From Aquatica leii (Eukaryota > Arthropoda > Insecta > Coleoptera > Lampyridae), in assembly GCA_035610365.1 (NCBI GenBank), contig CM069432.1:126800255-126864254 (forward strand): 64,000 nucleotides of DNA, given 5' to 3'. Below the pieces are notes generated by a model. The model was not told where the DNA came from and made no database searches. It saw only the letters and a list, made by a program, of their open reading frames with translations. Every line of letters begins with the position of its first letter. Position 1 is the stretch's first letter. A program made the translations under genes and the position numbers. Below, piece after piece: positions 24,112 to 35,262 of this stretch.

Positions 24112-26126
24112 AGGGTGTTAATAAATAGTAGATTACATACCGAGGCGGAAAGTATTCTATTTCTGTCGAGAGAACTATAGTTTACCGAGAGGCATAGCCT
24201 CGAGGTGAACTAGTTCTCGAGACAAATGGAACACTTTTGCCAAGATTTGTATACAATTTTATTCACAATCAGTTACTAAATAAAATAAATAACATAAAAA
24301 CCAATAAAAAAATGAAAACCTACATCTAAAATATTATCGTTTATTTTGGTAAAATATTAACACATAGTAGGCACTTCACAATTGGACATATACGTATTTA
24401 ATCTATGATTGTCATTTTATCAAATTAGTTAAAACAAAACACACACAAATCACAGGTTCGGAAAGTGTACATTACTGACCGTGAGGTTTCATTACATACT
24501 CGTTTTTTCACTTACCAACCTTTAAGAGGTTCGGAAAACTGTAAGTTACTATCTGAGTGTGAATAAAAAATTTTACACACTTTAGCAGATGATAGTAGAG
24601 ATGAAAACAAGAAAAAAATTCTAATACACTTAGGTCCAAAACTCATTGGTTTTCGAGATAGAGCTTTTACAAAAAAACGCTACAACAAACAACGCATTTA
24701 GCGCACTCTAAAGTTATCGCAGAAGATGTTTAAACTGTCGTCCTTGCTCTAAACAAAGTTGCAGCCGTCGTCAAAGAGACTCACGCACTTGATGGTAAAC
24801 ACCTAGAGTCCTTAGTTGTTGGCAGGCGTCTACAATTCGTTGCCAAAGTTCATCTTCTGTGTTCACTTCAATGGCGTAATCAAGATCTTTTAAGTACCCC
24901 CAAACAAAAATATCTAAGGGCGTTAGATCAGGAGATCTTGGTGGTCATGCGACAATCCATCTGTTTTTGAACCGTTCATTTAAATAGTTTCTTACTATAC
25001 GCAAAAAGTGGGTTGGAGCTCCATCATGCATAAAATACATGTTTATAATAACATCTAATGGCGCATCCTCCAGTAGATCGTTCAAATTGTCACGTAAAAA
25101 GTTTAGGTAGGATTGACCATTCTACCGATTCGGCAAACGAAATGGTCCAATTAAACGATCACCCACCATGCCTACCCAAACATTTATCGAAAATCCAAAT
25201 TGATGATTTCTAACATGAATTGCGTGCGGATTTTCATCTGACCATTCGTCCATATTGTGAAAATTGAAAACTCCATCACTAGTAAAACAGGCTTCGTCTG
25301 TAAACAGAATGTTTCGAAGAAAATTTGGATTTATGTTACATTCATGTACCAGCCATTGGGAAAATTGGATACGCGGACGGTAGTCCGTCTCTCTTCGTAG
25401 ATGATGAACCTTTTGTAAGTGATACGGATGAAGTAATTGTTCTTTAAGGGCCTGTTAAACAGATACATAATTGACGCCGACAGCTCTACTTATTCGCCTG
25501 CTACTCACATGAGGATCATTATCTACAGCTTGCAAAATAATGTCTGGTGTTTGGCGTACGTACTCACGAAGTCTGCCACTGTCTGATTTTGGCGGCTTAA
25601 AACAACCGGTTTCTCTTAACCTACGGTCGACTTCTTGAAAAGTTGGATGAGATGGAATATGCCTCAAAGGATATCTCTGCTGATAAATTCGTCTAGCTTT
25701 TCGCGAATTTTGATGAGCTTCGCCATAACATAACTGCATATCGGCGTACTCCGCACATGTAAATTGAACCATTGCAAAAATAAAACTAACTTAAATAGCA
25801 ATAAGTAATTTCACCGTTACACTTGTTACAAAATGTTGATTGACATGTATTCTGCGATTGTTCGTTTATCGCAGATAACGGGATATCGCATTCATAAGAA
25901 GTGTAAATAAAAATTAAAAAATTTCATATCTCGAAAACCAATGACTATTGGACCTAAGTGTATTAGAATTTTTTTCTTGTTTTCATCTCTACTATCACCT
26001 GCTGTGTGTAAAGTTTTTTTATTAACACTTTCATCCAACCTCCTAAAAGAAGGGATCATTATATTGATCAAATTTTAAAATTATCACCTACCAGGAGGCG
26101 AACCTTTCTATTTTATTAACACCCTG
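24112..26126 (-). mobile_element. Mariner-like DNA transposon, about 2.0 kb
   Basis: AGGGTGTTAATAAA at 24112 is matched in inverse orientation by TTTATTAACACCCT ending at about 26125. A second, inner and longer inverted repeat of roughly 100 bp pairs about 24557-24665 with about 25925-26030; both contain GATAGTAGAGATGAAAACAAG and CATTGGTTTTCGAGATA in opposite orientations. The transposase reading lies between. The inner end (AGTGTTAATAAAAAAA) resembles the outer end, so either one element with compound ends or a nested pair of the same family is possible. Confidence 0.8.
24730..25772 (-). pseudogene. Mariner-superfamily (DDE_3) transposase with DUF4817-type HTH
   Basis: The open N-terminal part (25455-25772) starts MVQFTCAEYADMQLCYGEAH and contains HPTFQEVDRRLRETGCF and SSRRISRAVGV, the helix-turn-helix region of this group. 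Beyond the stop after VSV the protein continues in broken frames: LHPYHLQKV, the first Asp in FTDEACF, NVWVGMVGDRLIGP, the second Asp in MHDGAPTH, and SPDLTPLDIFVWGYLKDL with the third acidic position, ending near RESLTTAATLFRARTTV. At least three stops are visible, so it is inactive. These proteins cut and paste the element through its inverted repeats, which flank it here. Confidence 0.88.
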
Positions 26127-28939
26127 TATATATATAAATTTCAATTAATCGATCTCTTTTTTGATTGCATTGCAAAATAAAGTCACATGCTGTCAACTGT
26201 TAATATTTTTTCTTTTTTTTATAATTTTCATTTTCAGTAATCGATTTTATTCAACTACTATTAATTTGTATTACTGTATTCAGAATTAAGGTAGGTAGTA
26301 ATATAATGCGACTGTATAATATAAACATCTTTGTAAACAATTAAATACAGACGAAATCACAGCGGCGGCGGCTTTTCTCAAAGTTTCAAAGGCAATAGCA
26401 ACAGCGAGTGTGAATTCGCCCGGCCGCAGATGTCTCAAAAAGTGATACAAAAAAATGTAAACCTTATAATAATATTTTAAAGTATTTCCTTTCGAGTTTA
26501 GACAATGCTTTAGATTTATACCTGTGACGTGACGAAGCCCCTTGTGCACAAGCATATAAATTAATTTGAAGATTCTTAGTATTTATTATTATTAAAAAAT
26601 AATATTGTTTACATTGTAATATTGGTAATTTATCACCGCGTATAGTCGAGAATTGTTATCTATTAAATGGTTGATGCGATTTAAAGTAAACAAGTAATAA
26701 GATACACACTGTTAAAAATTAAAGGTACTTAATGTGCATAAGCTTAAAAATATTTCCACGCTCGTTGAGCAAACCATAATTTAATAAGAAAATGTTATAA
26801 ATGATGAATAATTGCAAATTGAATAAAAATAAATTTAATTAAATCAAATCAGTTTTGTAATACGAAGTAATAAGAGACTCTACCTATATGATCTCTAATA
26901 CGTAATAAAAACATACCCAAAAAATATGATATCGTACACGGTATAATTTTCAGTATAAATAATTTTAGCAGTGCTCAAAATTTCATGAAGTAGGTACGTG
27001 ACTATAAAGTAATTTTCAATTTGGTATCAGATACGACTGTGTTTATAGTATATACTGACTCAGTATAAGCCTTGTGTATAAGTTTACTAATTGCTTAAAG
27101 ATAAATGCGGCAAATGACAACTTAATTTAAGTGTATGTATATATCAACGATAATATGTAGTTATTTTTTAATAAAAACCTATATAATAATCGTTACAGTA
27201 GAAATTTTATTATCCGCAAAGGAAGTAAAAACGTAAAGCGCATACATATTTCAAGCTGCAAGTAATAAACGATATAAAATTTAAAACGTTGCAAAAAAAA
27301 TGCAAAAAGGCAAATTCATGAACTACCATAATTTAAAACGAGTCTCTGTTCTAAACAGAACTGGGTGTTGGGAATCAAATTTCTACAAATAGCAATTTAA
27401 CATTCTTATTTATTTCGATGTCGCATTTAGTTATCACGGCTATCACAGTTGTTATTATTTTATTTTGCGTTTAAGAAAAAACGACGCATGCAATTTTCTG
27501 TGGTAGCTGCTGTCTTACATTCAATGTACATATATCTAAACGTTTTCTTTTTTTCTAAACCGCAATCAGAATTATTTCAGACGTCATCGTGAAAAACATC
27601 ATTTTTATGTAATTATTTTGAAGGAAAAAAAATAGAAAAATGTGGATAACTAAATTCGTAAAAATCAAAAAATTATGATTACATATTGTGTACTCTACAT
27701 ATAATATATACATTTGTAATTTTTTTATTGCATTTTGTTTTGATATAACATTGCCAAGTGTTGGTCGGTACTTATTGGAAATTCATCATATGATTTCAAC
27801 AAACACTTGAAATAAACAAGTATATTCATTTCCAAAACTATTTATTTTTCTTTAATTGTATCAAGGATGATTAAAACTTTTTATCATTTTTAAAGCTGAC
27901 TAGTTTTTACAACGGGATGATAACATTGTCTTTTTCTTAAGGATGTTTTCGCACTCCGTGAGAAATAACATTTTTTGTGGGCGTGCACTGTATTCTTGCA
28001 TAATTCATAATCAAAGACAAAAGTTCAATATTAAACTTATGTAAGCAACAAGAAGAAACATTAAAAGTGTACGTGTTATATCATGTTTTGCTACGCTTTA
28101 TAATCATAAGATACATTTTTCTGATTTGCAAACAAGTTGTAGTAGCAAGATTTCGGTGTAATCAAAACAAATTTAGATTTGTTATGTAAGCTGATCTTAA
28201 CAATGCCACGTTTAGATGTTCTAAAAGATAAAATGACGATATGATGAATTCGTATATCTATTTCTCAGTCACAAAAAACGGAAAAATTTTAAATGGAATC
28301 AATTCTTCAAAATAATATAACAACAAAATAATCAAATAATTTAAACAATCATATTAGTTATTAGTGCCTAAGTCATGATGTCTAAATTCAAACAATTTAC
28401 GATTTGCCCTGTACCTACTATTGATTAAACATTTCTCAAATTCTTCTATATTTTATGGTCAAATACTAATTTGATTTATAATTCTATTTATTAATAATTG
28501 TGCGAAACTAGACTAAAACAACGCTAAAACTATGTAACTGAAATATGTATATAGTTAAAAAAATTAAACACGTCTATTTGAAAAGAAAATTTTCCTGCTT
28601 TCAATATGACAATTACAAATACTAAGTTTAAAAATGAAACGCAACTGTACAAAAAATTCGAATTAAAAAAAAAGATGTAAATTTTTAAAACAAAAAAAAA
28701 TATTCCAAGGAATGGCAGAGTTCGAGCAACAATTGGACAACTACGTTAAAAATATGGTAGAATGAGGTTGCCAAAAAAAAACAATCTAAAACATTATTTA
28801 ATTCCAATATGATAATAACGATGATAGCTGACAGCTGCTAGTATTCATATTTTAGCGCCAACTGTGCACATTTCAGTTTAAAAATAGCAGAAAAATTAAA
28901 AATAAGCATGTAATAGCGAAGGGTTGCACAGCCGGAGTC
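26127..28939. other. Anonymous A+T-rich sequence
   Basis: No gene supported. The 89-codon minus-strand frame at 26286-26555 contains a GGC/GCC-rich patch (about 26360-26430, giving KAAAAV) but no domain. It stands out compositionally and could be an exon or random. The rest shows nothing recognisable. Confidence 0.4.
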
Positions 28940-29003
28940 TATACTAAGATAAGAACGTCTTCCAGGTTTGGATCGTGTCATTGTTGTAATCGAAGTTGCC
29001 AAC

Positions 29004-29036
29004 GTTTCGCTCACTTTCGTAAGGGGGCTTTATCAG
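29004..29036 (-). ncRNA. Hammerhead-ribozyme-like core in Penelope copy C
   Basis: On the minus strand, CTGATAA (29030-29036) is followed by an imperfect hairpin (AGCCCCCTT ... AAAGTGAGC) and GAAAC (29004-29008), then GTTGGC. The arrangement matches the hammerhead core known from Penelope terminal repeats. As in copy A, position G8 reads A. Stem II has mismatches, and stem III is not obvious. Confidence 0.45.
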
Positions 29037-29065
29037 GGCGTGAGAGAAATCGAAGAATTCAAACA

Positions 29066-29365
29066 AGCAACCTGAAATCTAACTAAACACTTCTTAAAAG
29101 TTAGGTAATCAACTTGTGAACCAAGCCAGATTCTAAACTCAGAAAAGGTAAGAAAGAAAACGATAAACTTGAAAAAGCAAACGAAAATCTAACAAAGAAC
29201 CACTACCGAGTTAGATAATCAACTTATGAACCAAGCCAGATTCTAAACTCAGAAAAGGTAAGAAAGAAAACGATAAACTTGAAAAAGCAAAAGAAAATCT
29301 AACAAAGAACCACTACAGAGTTAGGTAATCAACTTATGAACCAAGCCATATTCTAAACTCCATAG
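29066..29365 (-). repeat. 110-bp tandem repeats in the Penelope 3' region
   Basis: AGGTAATCAACTT starts at 29103, with related starts at 29213 and 29323, giving an exact 110-bp period and about 2.6 copies including a partial one at the left. The units lie between the GIY-YIG stop and the terminal repeat of the element. Confidence 0.92.
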
Positions 29366-29443
29366 AAGTGACTTAAAAAGAAATAGTTTCCGTATATAAA
29401 GAAGAAGTATCGTCACGGCTGGTTAAGCTCGACTCTGATTGGG

Positions 29444-30905
29444 TTACGGTGGAACGAGGGCGTGTTTTCGATAAAGGACTAATGGCCGGGAACCGAAGAG
29501 GGATAGCTCGAAACCGTGATCACGATTGAAGTTATTGGGGTGTTTGATGATTTCTATGCTCTCTCAAAATTTCCTGTTGAAAAAGAATGGAGATTTGGCA
29601 ATCACCGAAACGTTATCAAAATCTATCTTGTGACCTGTAGTGAAATGATGTTCAGCAACCGCAGACTTAGTAATATGCCTTTTCCTTATACAACGATCAT
29701 GTTCTGAAATGCGAGTAATGACGGAACGACCGGTCTCACCAATGTAGACTAAACCACATGAACAAGGAATTTGGTATACACCTTGAGAAGAAAGTGTAGG
29801 AAATTTGTCCTTGGGAGAAGGAAGAATCTGAGAGATTTTGCCTGTCGAGTTGAAAATAGGTTTGATACCATTCTTATGAAGAAGTTTCCTTATTTAATCT
29901 GTAACCTTGTAAATGTAAGGCAAAAAGCCAATTTCGGATTGGATTCGGGAGTAGAAATGTTCTTAGGTAATCGAGTACGTGGATGTAGAGGACTATTAAT
30001 AACTCTATGAATATCTCGCTTCATATAACCATTGCTCACTAAAGTTCTAGTAAGATGACAGAGTTCCGAGTCTAGATTCTCAGGTTGACAAATAGAGAAA
30101 GCACGATGAACCAAAGATTCAATAACAGAACGTTTCTGTGCAGGATGATGATGAGACGAAGCATGAAAGTATCTATCAGTATGGGTGGGTTTGCGATAAA
30201 CAGAATGGCCCAGAAGTCCGTCGGGCTTACGAGTCACAAGAACGTCAAGAAATGGGAGAGAACCATTACTTTCGATTTCCATAGTGAATTTGATATCCAA
30301 GTGTTGATTGTTAAGATGATTAAGAAACTTAGACAATTCGAGATGACCATGAGGCCAAACAATAAACGTGTCATCAACATACCTAAACTAAACTTTGGGT
30401 TTTAATATTGATGATTCCAAAGCAACCGTTTCAAAGGATTCCATAAAAATGTTAGCTACAACAGGTGATAGAGGAGAACCCATAGCAGCACCAGAAACCT
30501 GTTCGTAAAACTTGTTATCAAATTGGAAGTAAGTAGAGAATAGACACTTATCAATAAGAGGAACCAAACTCAAGTCCTTGCCATGTTGAGACAGAATCTG
30601 TTCGATGATAATAAGCGAATCCTTAATAAGAACTTTAGTAAAAAGTGAAGTGACATCAAAACTCACCAGAAGATCTTGGGGTTCAAGTTTTATAGTTTGC
30701 AGACGTTGAATAAAATGCTGAGAGTTGAGGATATGAGAAGAGGTTTTACCTGTAAACTCGCAAAGAATGTTGGACAAGAACTTAACTAGCTTGTAGGTGG
30801 GAGATTGAATAGTACTAACGATAGGTCGAAAGGGAATACCTTGTTTTTGAATTTTGGGAAGTCCGTATAGACGAGGTGGTTTAGAATCTGAAGGGGTAAG
30901 TCGAC
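29444..30905 (-). pseudogene. Penelope-like reverse transcriptase with GIY-YIG endonuclease, near intact
   Basis: Read on the minus strand, the protein opens with PPRLYGLPKIQKQGIPFRPI and continues with LVSFDVTSLFTKV and GAAMGSPLSPVVANIFMES, the central RT motifs. A single in-frame TAG at 30388-30390 follows, immediately before FRYVDDTFIVWPHG, so the catalytic YVDD is present. LPFLDVLV, VYRKPTHTDRYFHASSHHH and CHLTRTLVSNGY follow in the same frame. A frameshift near 29890 leads into the GIY-YIG part: GVYQIPCSCGLVYIGETGRS, ISEHDRCI, AEHHFTTGHKIDF, one TGA, then IIKHPNNFNRDHGFELS and the terminator at 29444-29446. The N-terminal RT motifs are lost by 5' truncation. The few lesions suggest a young insertion. 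Confidence 0.92.
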
Positions 30906-31194
30906 GTGGGCAAAACGTTGGCAACTTCGGTTACAACATTGACACGGTCCAAACCCGGAAGACGTTCTTATCTTAGTATAAAAATAAGCATTTATGCACT
31001 AGTAAAGTCAATAAACAATTATTGGGCACTTTTCTTTGAAGAGGTGCCACTGTGCAAAATAGCTAAACATTCTGCCTTTTTTGGCACGATTGTGCACCTA
31101 AGAACAGCACTGATTACGATGCGAACAATTTTAATAGAACAGATGTAAACACTTACTATTTTGATCTTTAAAAAGATAAGGTTAAAAGAAGTTT

Positions 31195-32506
31195 TACTAT
31201 CAAAAGTTTATAACGTTGATGAGATGGAAGTCACGACCGTTCAAAAGATAAAAACAAATTTCAGCTGAAGGAGAAACATTGTTTACTGCACTAATATGTA
31301 TAAACGCTGCAATGTTCATGAACCTCCGTGTTAGCATGAAACCTCAGTTTCTAAATATAGCAACTTTAGAAACATTTGTTGTTGTTTGTCAGTCAAGAGG
31401 CTAAGTGCAAATTAACATACACACAAAATATTAGTCTAATTGAAGTTCGGTTTTTTTTTATTTGCTAGATGCTGCACAACAAACTTCGATTAGGAATTTG
31501 AGAAAATGAGAACGCATCGGCTACATTGACATGTCTTTACAAATGATATGTTTTGCGTAGTTGAACCTATTAATATTCTAAAAGTTACAGAAAAGGACGA
31601 TGTAACTGAATCTACCACTGAATTACTGAAGCATGCCAAAACTTTACTTTCTTCTATTTCTAGGATGCAAGTTATTCAAACAACTTTGGAAAAAGACGAA
31701 TCAAACTCACTGTATTTTTCTTTAAAAGCAATTTGGCAATTCGACTTTATCTAACGAAGAGTACTAGAAATAGAACTACTAACTACTAGGACACGCATAT
31801 GTAAAACAGCAGCAGTCATAACCTGCACACTCTATAAAAATCAAATTAAATAATAATTTGAAAACAAAACGAAAAAGAAAACAATCATAAAAATAAAATT
31901 GGTTCAAAAAATTTTAAAGGAAAAGCAAATAAAAGTTAAAGTTATTACAAATGATAAGAACAGTTTATCGAATGACGTTAAATGTGCTACCAACATGTCA
32001 AACGTCAATACACGTTCGTTAGTGTAGTTACGTAATGAGGAAAAAAGCTCTAGTGTTGCAAATGAGAGTAAAATCCACATGAAACTAAATGTTAAAAATC
32101 AATTATTATATTAGAACTAATATGCGACAAGTGGCAAAGTCATTTAAACTTTGAAATGCAGTTAACATTGAAAAAAACGACTTTAAAGTTAATATCAAAT
32201 TTGACAAATTGTTTAATAATTGTACGACCAACGTTATATTGCTGGTGATTTTAATTTTTTGTTTTTAGAAAACAAAAGATTTTACAAAAGGCAACAAAAA
32301 TAATTACTCTCGTCAAAAATTTGATAGCATAAAATTAGTTATGCTATGCTTTACTGTCGACGCTTGTTACGTAAATTACGATAATTGTTGTCCTACATAC
32401 TCAAAAAATTAGAAAAAGAGATGAGTGGTTCAGATGCGACAAGTGCAAGAAATGATTGTACGAAACTTGTGCAAACATAAATGAACAAGTCGATATTTTT
32501 AAATGC
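31195..32506 (+). pseudogene. Pogo/Tigger-like (DDE_1) transposase remnant with C-terminal zinc-finger motif
   Basis: Near 31205 the plus strand reads YNVDEMEVTTVQKIKTNFS, matching the NVDETG-V--V segment that contains the first catalytic Asp. A frame-shifted continuation, TALICINAAMFMNLRVSM, has the position of the conserved strand after it. A 68-codon frame at 31548-31754 (TESTTELLKHAKTLL...) and a Lys-rich linker follow. Near 32375-32505 there is NCCPTY and DEWFRCDKCKK, stop, LYETCANIN, the Cys-rich PHD-like tail common in insect pogo-related proteins. Many stops and frame changes are present. The assignment rests on order and spacing rather than long identity. Confidence 0.55.
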
Positions 32507-32865
32507 GATTAGATATTGTCAGTAAATTCACTGTTTAAGTTTTTGTCTGTCGTTATTCAGGTGTTTTCTTCTATACATGTGCCTTTTTAGTTACTTAAGT
32601 CTCTATCCCAATTTAAAAATATATAATTCCAGTTTTATTAAGGTGTCGATAAAACAATCAACAGTAATAATGTATAACTATTCAAAAATCTCTAAATTAT
32701 AACTATGCATAATTTTGTAAAGCTGCTACAGTTAAAAGTATGTAGTTAATTTTTTTATTTAAATTTTAAGTATGTTTGGATTACTGTACTCAAACTACGT
32801 CTATAACGGTAAAGTAGTTTATCCTCATGTTTGTTAGGTTGTAATTAGTATTAGATCTTGTCTTC

Positions 32866-33095
32866 CTTAGGAGAGGCAATAAAAACCACTCTAAACTACT
32901 TTTATGGCTACGTTTCGTGTCTCTAGTGTTCACGTCTATAACCTAAAACAATTTGCTTTTTGAAGGCGACTTTTCGTGACGTTCACGCCTAGAAAAACAA
33001 AAACGTAGTGTGTCCAGATATATATTTTATGAATAACATACTATAATTACTTGTTAAAAATAATACAGTAAAATAAGTGACACGAAACGTCGCTG
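32866..33095 (-). mobile_element. Penelope-like terminal-repeat fragments
   Basis: On the minus strand, ACACGAAACGTAGCC ... GGTTTTTATTGCCTCTCCTAAG (ending at 32866) parallels copy A at about 8995-9054 (GCACGAAACATAGC ... GGTTATTCTTGCCCCTCCTAAG). A second related copy lies upstream of it at about 32955-32995 (GGCGTGAACGTCACGAAAAG), so the terminal sequence appears in tandem. A further GACACGAAACGTCGC on the plus strand at about 33077-33091 may be an inverted third piece. No coding part is attached. Confidence 0.5.
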
Positions 33096-33689
33096 AATGA
33101 TGCACCTCCCTCATTGAAAAACTGAGATTCTAAAAAGTCATACTATGTTATGAATAAATCCGGAAGTAACGAAAATAACTAACTAATATATACCTAACAA
33201 AGAATATTTTGGATAAAAGTTTAGTGGTCTCTAGAAATATTTTTTTTACAGAATAAGTCAATATTTTTGCAAATTAACTGAATATGTTATTTTAAATGAA
33301 AAACATTTTTACACGTTGTCATAAAACAAAAGTCTTTTAATGTTAGTTTAGTGGATTGTGAATGAACACATTTTTTTAGGTGTTTTCTTCTAGTAGGTTT
33401 TTCTCTGTGATTATTTTTTCAATTAATTTTATTTTGTATTTTATATTTATTATATAGAATTTTGAATTTTTTGCCAGACATCCACTTGTAGCTTTATTGA
33501 TGTTACTTTAAACTTCAATTAACAAAAATAAAAAAACATTTTAGATTTCAATGAGCCCCACTGATAATTTTAAGTATTACTTGGGAAACAAAATAAATTC
33601 TATTTAGAGTATGTTCACACTTTACATAGTTAGATTTATAGTCATTTTTAGAGATAAACTACTTAGAAAAAAAGTTTGGAATAGGTACA

Positions 33690-33695
33690 TTTGTG
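33690..33695 (+). other. Target-site duplication TTTGTG, left copy
   Basis: TTTGTG directly abuts the left terminus AGTAGAAAGGGGCGG of the giant inverted-repeat element. The same six bases, in the same orientation, abut its right terminus at 46944-46949. Confidence 0.7.
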
Positions 33696-33794
33696 AGTAG
33701 AAAGGGGCGGACACCAAACCCTCAGGGCATGAAATTTAATTACTGTGACCTCGGAAGAAACGTGGGTGACTGTATTTTTGGGAAAGTTTTTTTT

Positions 33795-33926
33795 CTCTCT
33801 CTCTCTCACAATGAATTTTTTCTCTCTCACACATTTTTTTCTCTCTCACACATTTTTTTCTCTCACACATTTTTTTCTTTCTCACACATTTTTTTCTCTC
33901 TCTCTCACATTCTTTCTCTCTCATAC
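33795..33926 (+). repeat. CTCTCACACATTTTTTT minisatellite, left arm
   Basis: Several units of about 17-19 bp built from CTCTCTCACACA and a T-run. The mirror copy at 46730-46851 has a slightly different arrangement of units, so this is the most variable part of the arms. Frames spanning it are artefacts. Confidence 0.9.
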
Positions 33927-34038
33927 ATCATAATTGGTAATTTTGATTGCGTCGTGCGTCATCGCATAACTGGTAATTTTTTATGCGTCATGAAGTCTCA
34001 TGATTCGAGCGAGAAGTATTTTTATTTAAAAAAAGCTG

Positions 34039-34110
34039 TGGGTGTACCTGGATTTGAACCCGGGCTTCTTGATTACAAAGCGGCGACCGTAACCACTGGC
34101 CTACGCAAAC
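34039..34110 (-). tRNA. tRNA-like sequence (degenerate, Thr-like or SINE head), left arm
   Basis: On the minus strand the 72 nt have an A-box-like TAGGCCAGTGGTTA, a four-pair D stem (GGCC/GGTC), a B-box GGTTCAAATCC, a T stem with one mismatch, and a T-run shortly after the 3' end. The acceptor ends (GTTTGCG and TACACCC) do not pair, and the anticodon stem around TTTGTAA is broken, so it is not a functional tRNA. A tRNA-derived SINE or relic is most likely. Confidence 0.5.
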
Positions 34111-34274
34111 AGTTGAATCAAAACGGTGAATTGTAAATAATATAGTGATATATAAAAAAAAATGCCATGAAAGTACTGAAAGCAGGGTTGAAAAACGTGA
34201 TTTGTAACAAAAGAAAAAATGAGAAAATTTTATACAAATAGTTTTGAAAACAATAAAAACTACATATAAAAACC

Positions 34275-34280
34275 TTTATT
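34275..34280 (-). terminator. Polyadenylation signal of the left-arm gene
   Basis: AATAAA on the minus strand, three bases after the TAA stop of the spliced gene. Confidence 0.6.
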
Positions 34281-34282
34281 TT

Positions 34283-35030
34283 TTAATTCATTATAAACTC
34301 TTCTATAAAATACATTATTTTTAATGCGCCTTCTGGAAGTTCTTCCCACTCGTTTTGTACAATTATAGCTTCTATTTTAGAGTTTTTTTCCAAGTCTTCC
34401 TCCATTTTGTCGTCTTTTTCATCTGCAATATAGTTAGTTGTTCAAGTTGTAAGCAATAAAAAGTATTTGTACGTACCTTCCGAGGAAATGCTAATGATGC
34501 TATCATCGGCACTATCAGCTGACATAAAACCTGATAGATCCTTTATTTGAGGAGGTCTTGCGCGACAACTTGGCAAATCATCTTCATATATGCCTCTAGC
34601 AGATGGAGTACACCAATCTCTTTGCGATGTAGCCACTATGCAGCAACTTTTAAAAAGATCTGTGAAAATCATATATTAACGTGCATAGTAAAGATAAAGG
34701 ATGTTATACCTGAGTTCTCTAAATTAACGCTGCAGTTTTCACAGATATTTTCCGATTCAAAGAGAGGACTACTTAGAACGGGTAAACCTTCCATTGCAGT
34801 AATTATACCTAAAAAATTATTTGCAATCAGTACTAGCGGTGGGTATCAAACATATGAATAAAATTGTCATTAGCTGTAAATATAGTTTTACACAGTTGGA
34901 ATTAAATATGTAATTGCATAAAAACCATTACTGTATGTAAAAAAAAAGATTATATAAAAATTGTACTTACCAATACTCGTAAGATACAGGAATAACGCTC
35001 GGATATTGTCTGACACACGCCGAAATTTTA
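34283..35030 (-). CDS. Spliced gene of unknown function in left arm (3' exons)
   Basis: Four minus-strand exons can be joined with GT..AG introns: 34971-35030 (60 nt), 34710-34808 (99 nt), 34477-34659 (183 nt) and 34283-34422 (140 nt with TAA). Every junction falls after the first base of a codon, so the three internal exons are symmetrical phase-1 units of 20, 33 and 61 codons. The encoded C-terminal region is about 160 residues: a basic start (KFRRVSDNIRALFLYL), a Cys-containing middle (SENICENC, KSCC, DWCT, LPSC), a Ser/Asp stretch (SADSADDSIISISSEDEKDD) and an acidic end (EWEELPEGALEIMYFIEEF). I recognise no domain. 5' exons must lie further inward and were not identified. Symmetrical small exons are typical of genes that evolve by exon shuffling, such as micro-exon secreted-protein genes; this is analogy only. 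Confidence 0.65.
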
Positions 35031-35262
35031 CTGGTAATAACATATTTTGTGAAAGCCAGGCATTAACGTAAATGACCATGTAATTAGATATAATTACTTA
35101 AGCAAACGCATCCTTCTTCAATCGATAGTAATAAATATAGTTTGAATAATTTAGAATTAAATATGAAATCACATAAAAATTAAAATAACAAAAAATCAGT
35201 ACTATTTCTAGAAAAGATTATTAAAAAATGTTTGACGCTATAAATATTTTTCATGTAGTTAG

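Larger units (their letters stand above)
28940..30980 (-). mobile_element. 5'-truncated Penelope-like element with inverted ends (copy C)
   Basis: The minus-strand element is bounded by inverted copies of one roughly 70-bp sequence: 28940-29008 (ACTAAGATAAGAACGTCTTC... to CCAACGTTT) and 30913-30980 (AAACGTTGGCAACTTCGG... to CTTAGTAT). Inside are, in element order, RT, the GIY-YIG domain, a stop at 29444-29446, and a 3' untranslated region with 110-bp tandem repeats. The RT begins abruptly at about 30905, next to the inverted terminal piece. This matches the architecture of Penelope insertions, in which an incomplete copy carries an inverted terminal segment. Confidence 0.9.

Noticed and set aside
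26286..26555. 89-codon minus-strand frame with an Ala-rich patch
   Set aside because: No domain, no splice or signal context, and low-complexity composition; kept only as a note in the surrounding stretch.
34039..34110. Functional tRNA-Thr
   Set aside because: Acceptor ends do not pair and the anticodon stem is broken, although the A and B boxes are good.
33693..34136. 147-codon frame at the left end of the palindrome
   Set aside because: It runs through the CT minisatellite and the tRNA-like sequence; its residues (SLSHTFF repeats) reflect the repeat. The mirror frames in the right arm are likewise rejected.
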